Shown here: positions 49,701 through 59,362 of the stretch, in pieces | How positions within the stretch are numbered: position 1 is the stretch's first letter | Layout: every line of letters starts with the position of its first letter | Origin: Gnetum montanum | Lineage: Eukaryota > Streptophyta > Gnetopsida > Gnetales > Gnetaceae | Direction of reading: 5' to 3' | Assembly: GCA_015680685.1 (NCBI GenBank) | Contig: MNCI01026219.1 | Location: forward strand, 946,120 to 1,010,119 | DNA length: 64,000 nt | Notes under the pieces: model-generated | The model's input: only the letters and a program-made list of their open reading frames with translations | Databases searched by the model: none | Told to the model about the DNA's origin: nothing | Translations under genes and position numbers: made by a program

Positions 49701-51176
49701 CTGAACCTTTAGATGACCCGGACACTATCAACCAAATGTTCAGTAGCTTTCTCAAGGGTGACTTGGATTTAGGGGATCCCCCAGAAGGTGACAAGGATCA
49801 GGGTATGTCTTCTCTTTTAGTTGGTTTTTATTATATTAATTGTGGCTCCTACTCTTTTTTTTATTTTCTTTATTTATTTTTGTATTTTTGGCTTAGATGA
49901 AGGTAGCGGTACCAGGATGGTATGGTTGGACGTTCCCATGAAGACGGTTCCCCCTGAGGGGACTGCTGAGGTTAGTTCTTCCCATACCTGTCAGCCACTT
50001 ATTTGGTCAGAGATGCCAAATAAGTCAGATTTTGTGGATGGGATCACGGAAGAAGTCGTTGAACATATCCAGGAAGTCCATCCTGATATAGGTATGAATC
50101 ATTCAAAGATTAGGAGCTTCATGTCTTACGTGTACCGTTTTAATGTTCGTTTTCTCTGCGTGGGTAGTCACTAAACTAAGATGGGATCCCTCTGAGGGCA
50201 TCAGTATGGAAAGCCTAACTACACTTTCCCTAGAAGTAGAACAGGTGCCAAGGCCTGTTTATGAAGGGGTTGCAGAAATCCTTGCACACAATGCCAAGTT
50301 GTTGTGGACTTGTAGGCATTCTGTTAAACAGTTGTGGCTACAAGTACAAGCAAAGGAAAAGGAAGTCTCTGCTGTAACAGAGGAGTGTGATGATTTAAAG
50401 GCTCGATACGAGTTTTCTGCTGCTAGACTAAGTGGAGATCGTTCTTGGCAAACCTTGGAGATTACGTACACCAGGTATTGGAACCTTTTGAATCGTCATG
50501 CATCACTAACTTAGAGAATAGCAGAATGCAAAGCTCAAATTGATCTCCTGAACCTTAAGTGTCAAGATTGGAAGGCTTTCGCTTCCAAGGTTTGCAAGTG
50601 GGGTCAGGATGAGAAGAACCATTAACATCAGTACAAGAAGTCACTGAAAGAGGTATCTATTGAAAAGCGGCAACTGGAGATGTTTGTGGAGGGTTTGGGT
50701 TTGCATTCCGCCTTTGATACCTTTGCCCAAAACACAATTGTGGAAATGGAATCGCCCAAGAGGGTCATCACAACTGCTTTTGGGGAGGTGTCGGTAGGTG
50801 AATTTCCTCTGAAATGCCCTACCTGGTCAGTGGTCGACAAAGGCAAGGCTTTGACAAACGTTGACTTAGGCCTGGACGAAACAGATTGGGCCAGCGCTCC
50901 AGAAGCAGAAATCCTTCGTCGGCTAGAGTTTGGCTTAGGGGGATCCCCTATGGTAAACATTTTATCTTTATGAAGTTAATTTATTAGATAATGTTTAAAA
51001 ATGTTTAGCATCTGCTTATTTTTTTGTTGGTTGTTCGTTTTTGGTGTTCTTAGCATGAGGGTGGCGATGATACTCACGAGGCTGGCCCCAGTGGAGCAGG
51101 GGCCCCTAACATGGGTGGTTCTGAAGGAGATGATCCTCCTGTCACGGACGATTTTTTGGGTTTTATCGTAGTTTAG
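46744..51176 (+). pseudogene. Antisense eight-exon gene inside the nested retrotransposon
   Basis: Exons are 46744-46874, 47549-47998, 48076-48338, 48432-49472, 49572-49802, 49897-50091, 50168-50952 and 51054-51176. All seven introns are GT-AG and phases match at every join. The exon sum is 3219 nt, exactly 1072 codons plus TAG. Five in-frame stops (47661, 48908, 49580, 50512, 50623) are each one C-to-T from CAG, CGA or CAA, so the frame was recently open. Exons 2-4 form a globular part with GVKVVFHLSPIFFSNLFGMP and YNWAQFLLAGLHKEIVRL, faintly like plant transposon-protein/mobile-domain ORFs (low certainty). Exon 5 is acidic, exon 7 coiled-coil-like (QAKEKEVSAVTEECDDLKAR). There are no retroviral motifs. 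The gene occupies the RT/RNase H interval, convergent with gag-protease. Its stop lies in hairpin array 3. Function unknown. Confidence 0.8.
46875..47548 (+). other. Intron 1 of the antisense gene, packed with GCGTATACGC palindromes
   Basis: The donor is GTAAGC at 46875 and the acceptor GGTTGCAG ends at 47548. Six exact GCGTATACGC copies (46932, 47213, 47269, 47315, 47360, 47456) and many near copies lie inside. This is the same decamer as in the LTR U3 and the 5' leader. Confidence 0.75.
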
Positions 51177-51245
51177 CGTCATTTCGGACGAGTTATAGTT
51201 TAACGTCGTTTCGGACTATTCGTAGTTTAACGTCGTTTCGGACGT
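51168..51245. repeat. Hairpin-repeat array 3
   Basis: Three TAGTTTA-led units occur: CGTC/GACG around ATTTCG (near 51177-51190), GTC/GAC around GTTTCG, and AACGTC/GACGTT around GTTTCG (near 51229-51246). The antisense gene's stop TAG (51174) is in the first unit. The protease frame of the opposite strand ends about 10 bp beyond the array. Confidence 0.7.
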
Positions 51246-51254
51246 TGTAACATT

Positions 51255-52240
51255 TCATTTTAGTTGTTTCTTGATTTTCTTCATTTTTTTTTCAGGGAGT
51301 GTATCGACCGGTATGATTTTGTATTCTCCATCTCCTTCGCTGATCACGTTGAATGGCAATTCAGTCCAGGAGACATCCGTTAGAATGTTTTCGGTATCGA
51401 TACCTTTAGGTGCTTCGATGTCGGTCATTGTTTCTGTGTTGGTTTTTTCATGAGGTGACGCATGTATAATGTTAAATGTAGGTATTTCGGCTTCAGGCTC
51501 TTGTCCCGTATTCGAAGGTTCACTACCCACGAGTTGCGTTTTGTATGAGTCCTTTTGACCAGGCTTGTCGAGTTCAACCTCGGAGCCTCGGTTCTCGTCT
51601 GTGTGCGATGAAATGAGGGGAGAGGCTGCTTCCCCATGTATGACGATTTCACCACGCTCGTAGGGTAGGCGAATCTCCTAATGTATAGGGGAGGACACAG
51701 CTCTCAGTTGGGCCAACCAGGGTCTTCCTAATATTAGGTTGAATCCTAGCATTTCATCGACGACAAGGAAGTCTAGGGTTATCGTGCCTTTGACTAATAC
51801 GCGTGACCCGCTGAAGGACTATAAGCATGTGGTTGTCGTAGGTTTGATTAGGTCGGTGAGCCCCAGTTGTTCAATGATAGGATATGGTACAACGTTGGTA
51901 GCTGCCCCATCATCTACATGTACCCTATGTATTTTGAATTGGATTACATGTATAGTTATGAACATAGGGATTGTTGTTGTCTCACCTGTCTTCTTGTCTA
52001 CTTTGATGCTATCATCGTGGAAGCTCAAGGGCTTAGGACTGACCCCGTGAGATGGGTACATTACCACGTGGATGGCGGGTTCGTTGGGGGGCAAGTCCTC
52101 ACTGACCGGGATCGATGCGAGCATGCGCACCAGAGCTTCCTGATGAGTCTGGGACGTTAGTACCAAGTCATACAAGCTTAACGAGGTGTTTTTCTATTTT
52201 AGGGCTTAAGTAACTTGTGTCAGGGCTGTTGCAAAATCTC
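51255..52240 (-). pseudogene. Protease of the nested element
   Basis: This minus-strand frame continues gag after stops at about 52389 and 52210. It reads SLYDLVLTSQTHQEALVRML, EPAIHVVMYPSHG, then the active-site loop VHVDDGAATNVVPYPIIEQ (D-D-G-A) near 51890-51870, VLVKGTITLDFLVV and the terminal motif LGFNLILGRPWLAQL near 51725. A tail without a recognised domain ends in K-rich sequence and a stop at 51255. RT should follow but the hairpin array and the antisense gene do. In-frame stops are transition-type. D and G of the active site are kept. Confidence 0.75.
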
Positions 52241-52391
52241 TACTATCAGGGACGTTTTTATTAGCAGTGACTGGGTCCATTGGACCCAATAGTTTTATTT
52301 CGTGTCTTGGTGGTTTGTCGTTATTGTTAGGACCTGCCATTTTATATGGTTCTTGTGTTTCGGATGACTCACCGTTGTTGTCCGTGTTCGG

Positions 52392-55286
52392 TCAACCGTT
52401 GGATGATGACATGGGCATAGAGTTAAGTGGAGTTGGTTTGGGTGGCCCCATGGCTAGCCCTTGGTGTTCCTTCTTCATGCACTCACGTGTAAGCCTGTCT
52501 GCCAGACATTCTCGTGTGTTACGCGGAGGTGGAATTGGCCTCAGAGCCTGGGATTGCCCTAGGACCTTTTCTACGTATGGAGCTGGATGGGGTTGCGGGT
52601 GGACGGTGGGATATGATTGGGTAGGAATCTGTCCAGGTATCCTGACGACGTACGGGGTTGGTCTTGGTGGAGGTTGGACCTCCGTCGTTGCAACAGCGGG
52701 TGGTACTCGGACTACGAAAGGGGTAGGCCGAGCATGAGGGGTTGGTGTATCCGCGGGATTGACCGGAGGGATGCGCACCACGTATGGTTTTTGGCGTGTC
52801 GTGATGTTGGGGGTGGGCACGGTCGGGGGCACTCGGACTACGTATGGCCGCTGCGGGGCGTGGGATGGTTGAGATGCAGGTGCAGACGCAGCGGGAGGAA
52901 TCTGAACCATGAACGGCTTGCCAAGTGTTTCCTGCTTATTTTCGGGGTAGATGGTGTTGATGCGGGGTGTGTCGGAATCGTCGTCACAATAGATTGCGTC
53001 AATTACGTACGCTGCCTCTTTAGTATTCAGGGGGTCTTTGTACACCCCCATGGTTTGATTTTGCGGTTGGACGGGGTTAGTCCTGTCAAAAGTGATTTTA
53101 CCATCATCAATCATCTGCTGGATATCCTGTTTCAGGGTGAAGCAGTAATCCGTTCCATGCCCATTGCGTTGATGGTAGTCGCAGAAGCGATCCATCCTAA
53201 ATCCTTTGGGCATGAGCGGCTCATCCGGCATTGCTAGGCTCGAGTTCTGTATGAGTTGGCAGAATCGTTCATGCCTTTGGATGGCCGCAGTGGATAATTG
53301 CTTATGTTGCATCAACCTAGCCTTTAAGAGTTGGTCAAAGAGCTGGGACGGTTTCATCGGTAAAGGCGTGTACTGAGAGGGTTCCTTCCTCTCGAAATTA
53401 CGCGCGCGGTTTGTCGGGTTCTGTGATGATGACTCTGGGGTTGTTGTGGGAGCAGGCTGATAGTAGTTAGTACGGGTAGTAGGCGGTCTTTGTTGATGTG
53501 TGGTGTTCGTTTGCTGGGGTCCCGCTATTGCTGCTATAGTTGTCTTGGCCTTCTCTTTATCTTTTTTAGTATGTTGATTTTTGAAGGCCAAGTATGCCGG
53601 GTCATGGCTGTTTTGAGCCACTTCCTCTATGTTTCTGATCTGTAAAAATGCTTGATTCACATCACATGTGTTAAGGTAGTAAAGTTTGGACTTAAAGAAA
53701 TCGTTGACAGTCCCCTTCAGAATTGTAAGCAAATAGGTTGGAGAGATTGGTTCGTGCAGCTCATTGACAACCGCACTCCATCTCTGAATAAACTTCTGCG
53801 CAGGTTCAAGCGGTGCTTGCTTGATCTACATGAGGCTGTCCAGCGTGGCCTTGGGTTTCAAGTTGTACTTGAACCGAGTCACAAACTGGCGTAAAAGATC
53901 GTCCAAAGAGAAAATAGAGTTCCTAGGCAAGGCCCGGTACCAGTCAAGTGCTCTCCCTACGAGGGACATGGGAAATACTTGGAGGATGAAGTGGGGCCAA
54001 GCCTGGAGCAGTGCGCATTCTAGCCAGAATGTTATAAGGTGAGCATTGGGATCTTTCTCCCCATTGTATTTAGTTAGCATTGGTAGGGGGACACCTTTGG
54101 GCAGGGTTAGAGGCGGGATAGAGGAGTTGATAGGGTTGTCGTTGTAGAAATCCACTACCTTTAACTCTCCCTCAGTGGCTGTTTTGAGGCGTTTTACCTC
54201 TTCAGTAAGCTCTTGCATTATCTTTTTGGTGTCCGCCCAGTCTTGGGTGCTCAGTGATGCGGTGGATTGGGGTTGCGGTATATTGTACAAGCTAGATTGT
54301 TGCGTGGTAGGCTGAAGGGCTGACAGCTGCGCTGGTGCTTGTGGAAAGGTTGCGGTGGGTGGGGCCACAGATGGCACGTGGTAGGGAAAGGGTTGTTGTT
54401 GGTGTTGCTACAGCTGGGGTTGTGCTTGGGGAACATTGATTGGTGGAACCGCGTGGGGTGGTGTATGGGGATGGGGAACTTGGTGCGACGACGCTCCCCT
54501 TGCTGGCCATTGCCCTGCCACGTTATGGGCGGGGACTCCCTGTTGGGTCACGGTTGTTTGGGGAACTGTATGTGCTTGGACGTGTGGTATGAAGTGGGTG
54601 GATGTGGATGCCGGAATCACGTGTGGCATCCCTATCACCCTTGGTGGGAGTGTTGCCCCTAGGTTATCGAAAGGTGGCGGCACTTGTGAGGATGGGCCTG
54701 CAGCGGCAATAGGGATGAACGAGAGTGCGAAGGTGTTGGGTTGGTGATCACTCAGAAGAGGGACGTGGACTAGTGCTGCTATTTCTGGCGGTGGCTATTG
54801 AGCCTGGACGAATCTAAGGTGTTGCAAGGGCATGAGTTCCCCCGTGCCAGGATGGAAGATGGGGTTGAACTGTGCTTGAGGGCTTAAGGTATGGTATGAC
54901 TCTTCTTACTCAGATTGAGTGGCAAATCCATCCTCATCCTCTGGTTGGGGCTCCAGTGTGGGCTGGTCCAACGAATTGTTCCTTTGAAGGAGGAGTTATG
55001 TGATGAGTTCCGAATATTGTTCAGGAACGGAAATTACGTCGTACGGGGAAGGGATGAACTCTCATCCCCCCCTGTAATACAACTCAAACTGCCTCTTCAC
55101 CTCCAGTTCAGCTTGATTAACAGCTAGGTCAGCTTGTATCTTAATACAGATAAATTTGTACTGGTCCTGGGTAATGATGTTAGAGGCTGGGTCCCTCCCT
55201 TGCAGCCTTAGGGATCGACGGGGACCCATTGTGGGTTGCATTCCTGGGTGTTGTGTGACGGGCTGTTGGACAGCTATGGTGCCCAT
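52392..55286 (-). pseudogene. Gag of the nested element
   Basis: One minus-strand frame runs from ATG 55286 (MGTIAVQQPV; RRSLRLQGRDP) through in-frame stops. It has a P/Q/H-rich region (54683-54250) and a capsid core with GVPLPMLTKYNGEKDPNAHL, FPMSLVGRALDWYRALP and FVTRFKYNLKPKATLDSL (ORF 54377-53826). After TAG comes the main ORF 53732-52392 with RNIEEVAQ, a knuckle-like FCDYHQRNGHGTDYCFTLK near 53170 typical of Tat-type Gag, and then five or six tandem PYVVRIPP-type repeats (about 52860-52545). It would form particles and package RNA. The same frame leads into the protease. Confidence 0.85.
52545..52862 (-). repeat. Tandem PYVVR(I/V)PP repeats in nested Gag
   Basis: Units read FMVQIPPA, PYVVRVPPTV, PYVVRIPPVN, PFVVRVPPAV, PYVVRIPGQI and PYVEKVLGQ. 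They are separated by 12-18 residues rich in P, T and H. They lie C-terminal to the knuckle, before the protease. Confidence 0.8.
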
Positions 55287-55379
55287 GGCAGTGGTCTAGG
55301 CGGTGAGAGCGGTGTTGTTAACAGGGTTCATGATGCTATGTCACGGATAGGAGTAAGTCTGGAAATGCGGAGTTGGTTT

Positions 55380-56060
55380 GTAATGTGGCGTGCAGTGTAT
55401 ACGCTTCAAAGGATAGTGTATACAACGTGTACAGTGTATACAGCATATATGGGCAGCGTAGACGCTAGAAAGCGTATAAGGCATAGGATAGGTCAGCGTA
55501 AAGTGGGATAGCGTAAAATAAGAGCGTAAGACAAGGAGCAGTGTACAGCGTAAAAGAGGTAATCAGCGTAACACAAGAATGTAAGATAAGTTGCAGCATA
55601 AAGGACCACTTAGTGTAAAACTGGTGTTTAGCGTAAAATAGACAAACGTGACAAACTTAGCATAAACACAAGCTCAGCGTAAAACAGGCCAGAGCGTAAA
55701 ATAGAAAATGTAAAATAGACGAGCATACAATGGGTTGCAGCGTAAACAATTTGCAGTGTAAAATTCACAGCGTAAACAGTTCACAGTATCAAACGGGTTC
55801 AACGTAAAGGCCAACTCCGGCGTAAGGACAGGCATGTAAAACAGGTTACAGCGTTAACAGTAGAGCGTAAAATAGATTAACGTAAAAAAAAGATGTAGGA
55901 GAGCAGGTTTTTAAGAACTTAAATGCTATGCAGCGTATACGCTGGACAATTGCGGGTTGAGTTTTCGAACCAGACAGTGTAAATGCTGGGGAAGTTGGGG
56001 CAGCGTACCGTTAGCGGTGTAGACGCTTAACAGTGTATATGCTAGGAGTTGTGGGTAAGA
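55380..56060 (-). repeat. Leader array of (A)GCGTAAA motifs
   Basis: Between the primer site and gag, AGCGTAAA or its one-base variants occurs roughly every 15-25 bp on the plus strand, some thirty times. One exact GCGTATACGC is at 55933-55942, with decayed copies near 55400 and 56020. No ORF explains the periodicity. Confidence 0.75.
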
Positions 56061-56071
56061 TTTTTAAGGAG

Positions 56072-56092
56072 GCCCTCCTTCTAGCACCAATT
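56072..56092 (-). other. Primer-binding site of the nested element
   Basis: Minus strand AATTGGTGCTAGAAGGAGGG begins three bases after the LTR end. It has the TTGGYGC start typical of plant Ty3/gypsy primer sites; I cannot name the tRNA with confidence. Confidence 0.5.
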
Positions 56093-56094
56093 TC

Positions 56095-57214
56095 TGTACC
56101 GCCTGAAATCGTCAATCTCCGGCTGGAAGGAAAACAGAGGCTGCGGGATCGCAGGATGCGTACAGAAGATCTTGCCTTTGCCTGAGGACAAGCTGGAATG
56201 CAATGGAGGCAGAGTACCTTGGGTGGTCCGCATGCGGATCAAACAAGGATTTCCCTGTGCGTACGCAAAATGCTAATATGCTGGGTTATGCGTAAACAGC
56301 GTGCAGGCGTAAACAACGAAAATAGCGTAAAACATAAACGGATGCAAACGAAGTGTGAGTGTAAATAGACGTAAACGATGTGTGGGCCAAATTGACGTAA
56401 AACTGTAAAAGAACTTGTAGCAAATGTAAATAGTACAGAGTCAGAGTACAGTGCACCGGTCTAACGCAGTTGTGCAGGAACACAAGGCAGACGAAAAGCC
56501 CCGGCGTACACAGGGATGACTCGGTCGGTTTGCAGGGCGAGCGGAGCGTAAGAGACTAGATGCGCAGCGTGCAGGGCTTCCCAGCATAAGAAGGTTTTCT
56601 ACTCTTTTGCGTAGCGTAAATGTTCTTTGGTGTGCTCCGGGATTTTGCCAACCGTCTGGATGAAGTGAAAAAATGGGGGTTTTATACAGGTTGTTACGCT
56701 AGACTTGGGATGGGAGACACGTGGTGCGTTGACTGGGTGCATACAATTTACAAATATACAAAATGTTACAACTACTGGGTGTATACACTGAACATGCTAG
56801 GCGTGAACTGGGTGGAGATGCTGAGCGCTGGGCGTATACGCTGGTGAATGTTGGGCATACACGCTGGGCGTATACGCTGATGGATGCTGGGCATACACGC
56901 CGGGCGTATACGCCGAAGGATATCCACTTGCTTCAATCCTTGCTCTTCGGTGTTATCTTCATGCTGTCATTGGAGATCTTGTCATCGAGCGTGTGCATCT
57001 GCAGTACCTGGGCGTGTACGTCGGAGAGCCAGGCGTATACGCTGGGCATATACACTGTATATGTGATCTTAGCGTGTATGCTGGAGTGTATACGCTGGCA
57101 CCATGTACTTAGCAAAAACTAAGTGTTGCGATCATGCCGCCGACGTCATTCGTGAGTTCCAGGGTCCTGTTTGGTGTCAGACACATACTAAGCTCTGAAT
57201 TTTATGGTGTTTCA
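56095..57214 (-). repeat. 5' LTR of the nested element
   Basis: It is near-identical in structure to 42461-43586. The minus-strand TATA (TATAAAA) is at 56686-56680. Exact GCGTATACGC copies at 56832, 56868, 56904 and 57033 lie about 145-360 bp upstream of it in U3. Confidence 0.9.
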
Positions 57215-57633
57215 TCAACTACATTGAAATTTATTTACCCTTGCTAATATAAGACTATGTTGTGTGTGCAAATGGAAATCATACAACAATGGATTGGATT
57301 TGGAAGGAACACTTAGAATGGAGCAGTGCTGAAAGTAGCTATGCAAGGAGCAAGATTGATGGTGTGCTTATGGATGAACAATGAAAGGCGCAATCTTGGC
57401 ATTGGCAGCAGCAAAACTTCTTTCTCTCTCTCTTTCTCAGCTACCAAATGAGGCCTGATATCAATGGAATAAGGTGTTCACTCTTGTTGTCATGAACACT
57501 AGTTTTGTTGTGTCTTGTAATGATGATCCATTCACATGTCATCCCATTAGTTTCATTTGAGTCAATAATCCCATGCTTTCCTGATATTATTGTAAGGAAT
57601 TCGAGGACGATTTTTCATTTAGTCATGGGGGTA
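57215..57633 (+). other. Remaining 3' end and polypurine tract of the outer gypsy element
   Basis: This is continuous with the outer element across the nested insertion. 57500-57633 resembles 6150-6274 (TTGTGTC, AATAATCCCAT, AATTCGAGGACGATTTTTCATT). It ends with ATGGGGGTA just before the LTR. Confidence 0.7.
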
Positions 57634-58449
57634 TGATGGGACGTGATATCTCATGGGCCATGATATCGTGTACCTGATATTGTGGTTGTTGTGATATCGC
57701 ATCCCTCACAATATCGCGTACACGATATCACATCTTCCCTTGTGATATCGCAATGCACAGTCATATCTATAAATAAGAGGTGGATCTCCCTTGTTTTCCA
57801 TCCTAGGCTTAGACAGTAGTGAAACTCTGGTAGATTGATCACTCCAGAGATAGAATATTTTCCATGTGCCCATAGTAGGAGTCCTAAAGTGAATGGATCT
57901 TTATTCGAGCAAACAATGTACTTGAACACAAGTTTGTATACAGTAATAAAAATGAACTTATTTAATATTATTTACTATTTATCATTTACATGATTTATTA
58001 GGAATTAAATCTCTCTCAACCCTTCTCTCCTAATTAAGTGCCTTAGTACGACCGCTTCGAGCATGTGCATTACACGTGGTAATCCCAGCAACGACTAGCA
58101 TTTGGTAGCCACAGTTGCATTGGTTCAGGGTGTGAACAGTAAGTGGGAAAAAATGTTGATGCTAGGTTAATTAAGGCTTAGTTAGTTAGTTAGAGTTAGT
58201 TAATTAGTCTCTTCAATCCATCACCTCTCGGCATAGGAGATAAAACAGAAAAAACTATAAAAATCATATACCTCAGACTTACTTAACCATACACCGTGAC
58301 AAATACAAGTAATTCTAGGAAGACAACGAATAATTAACCTTAAGTGTTCCATGAGGCGTGTAGGAACTTAGTCTGCGGAGTTTGACAAGATCGTGCATGT
58401 TACGCTCATATTCGTATGGTTGAGTGTAGGGGTACCTCACCACTCATCA
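57634..58449 (+). repeat. 3' LTR of the outer gypsy element
   Basis: This 816-bp partner of 36518-37348 has a TATAAATA at 57768-57775. Its U3 palindromes are more decayed, mostly by C-to-T and G-to-A (for example CACAATATCGCG where the 5' LTR has CGCGATATCGCG). Confidence 0.9.
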
Positions 58450-58454
58450 CAATC
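58450..58454 (+). other. Target-site duplication CAATC, right copy
   Basis: Identical to 36513-36517. It marks the end of the outer gypsy insertion. Confidence 0.85.
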
Positions 58455-59362
58455 AATCTAACTCTAAAGGTAAGAAGAAAAGTAAAAATTTGAAAAATTC
58501 TAATTTTCATGCTTTTCCAATATAATGTTGTATATGTGAAGGAAGAGACCATATGGCCTTTAAATGTCCTAGAAATGATAGGTTGTAACAAAAAGAGAGG
58601 ACTGATGTGGAAATAAAAAACACCAATTGCTACATCAACTAGGATGATGGTGAGCAAAGTAAAGAAGAAGTAGATAACTCCACAAAATACTCTTAGCTTA
58701 TATGCATGGCAATCACAAATGAAAATTCACTACAAATTTAAGATGAACCAAGAGGTAATTATGATGAAAGGTATAGTGAATTACAAGAATAAATTCTAAT
58801 CCTAAATTATCTACTTAAGAAGGTAAAGAAAAATATGAGTAGAAAAGTTTTTGAAATTCATACCTTATCTTCCAAATTAAAAGGATAAATCATAAACATA
58901 AAGGTTAAGATTTAACTATGAATCCCTTTAGATGAAGAAAATTGCAAATAATTTCAAAAAGGAGAGGTTCATGAAAATCATCTTAGGAGTGAAGACTTGG
59001 AAGAAATCCCACAAAAGAATACAAGCTCTAGCTCAAGTGTAATCAGGTTTGATAACCCTATTCTTGAGGAGAACAATTCATTTGTTTGTAAAAATTGTGG
59101 AATTAAACAAGATTTTGGTTATCCTCATGTTGGTCAAAATATCAGTGATGCTTGGTCTTACCAAAAGGTTTTGAGTAAGAGTATTTTGCAGGAAGTAACA
59201 ACTAGAAATGAAAATGAGAAAAATATTGGAAATTTCTTCAAAAGAATGGATCATACAAAAGATGATCAAAAGCTCTCTTATCATGAAGAACATGAAAAAG
59301 TTGGATCATCATGCAAAAGAACTCATGAAAGAAATTTAAAGGGTAAAGAAGTACTCCAATAG
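58455..59362 (+). pseudogene. Copia gag, 3' part, with zinc knuckle and acidic tail
   Basis: Gag resumes after the insertion: a K/S/N-rich linker, then a CCHC knuckle (CICEGRDHMAFKC, with the first C part of a CxxC) at about 58525-58570. A degenerate stretch follows, then the open ORF 58997-59362 with SSSSSVIRFDNPILEENNSF and FVCKNCGIKQDFGYPH. The same SSSS-FD-NSF pattern occurs on the minus strand in the second copia copy near 63600, confirming one family. The knuckle would bind element RNA. The far end has no protease or integrase. Confidence 0.65.

Larger units (their letters stand above)
42461..57214 (-). mobile_element. Nested Tat-like Ty3/gypsy element with an antisense gene in place of RT
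   Basis: LTRs at 42461-43586 and 56095-57214 (1126 and 1120 bp) have TG...CA ends on the minus strand. Reading the minus strand, the order is 5' LTR, primer site, long leader, gag, protease, a plus-strand spliced gene, integrase, 3' non-coding repeats, polypurine tract, 3' LTR. No RT or RNase H is readable on either strand between 46.03 and 51.25 kb. Gag (CDYHQRNGHGTDYC knuckle) and integrase resemble the Tat/Ogre side of plant Ty3/gypsy. Flanking 5-mers (TGAAT left, TCAAC right) do not match, so the duplication is mutated or lost. Confidence 0.85.
36518..58449 (+). mobile_element. Outer Ty3/gypsy element with gag-protease only
   Basis: LTRs at 36518-37348 and 57634-58449 are in the same orientation, start TGATGGGA, end CTCATCA, and are flanked by CAATC on both sides. 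Between them are a primer site, a gag-protease frame (37498-40622), a 3' non-coding module and a polypurine tract. The minus-strand element 42461-57214 interrupts it; without that insert it is about 7.2 kb. RT, RNase H and integrase are missing: the sequence passes from the protease end straight into the 3' module, which follows integrase in the relative at 45-2960. It is therefore an internally deleted, non-autonomous form. Confidence 0.85.

Noticed and set aside
51255-51655. Reverse transcriptase start after the protease
   Set aside because: No RT motif on the minus strand; the frame is a K/E/T-rich protease tail ending at 51255.
52617-53237. 206-codon plus-strand ORF
   Set aside because: Shadow of the minus-strand Gag frame, which has clear Gag motifs.
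54292-54747. Several plus- and minus-strand ORFs rich in W, G, C or P, S, T
   Set aside because: Other frames of the Pro/Gln-rich part of the nested Gag.
42456-57219. Target-site duplication of the nested element
   Set aside because: Flanking 5-mers are TGAAT and TCAAC; too different to claim.
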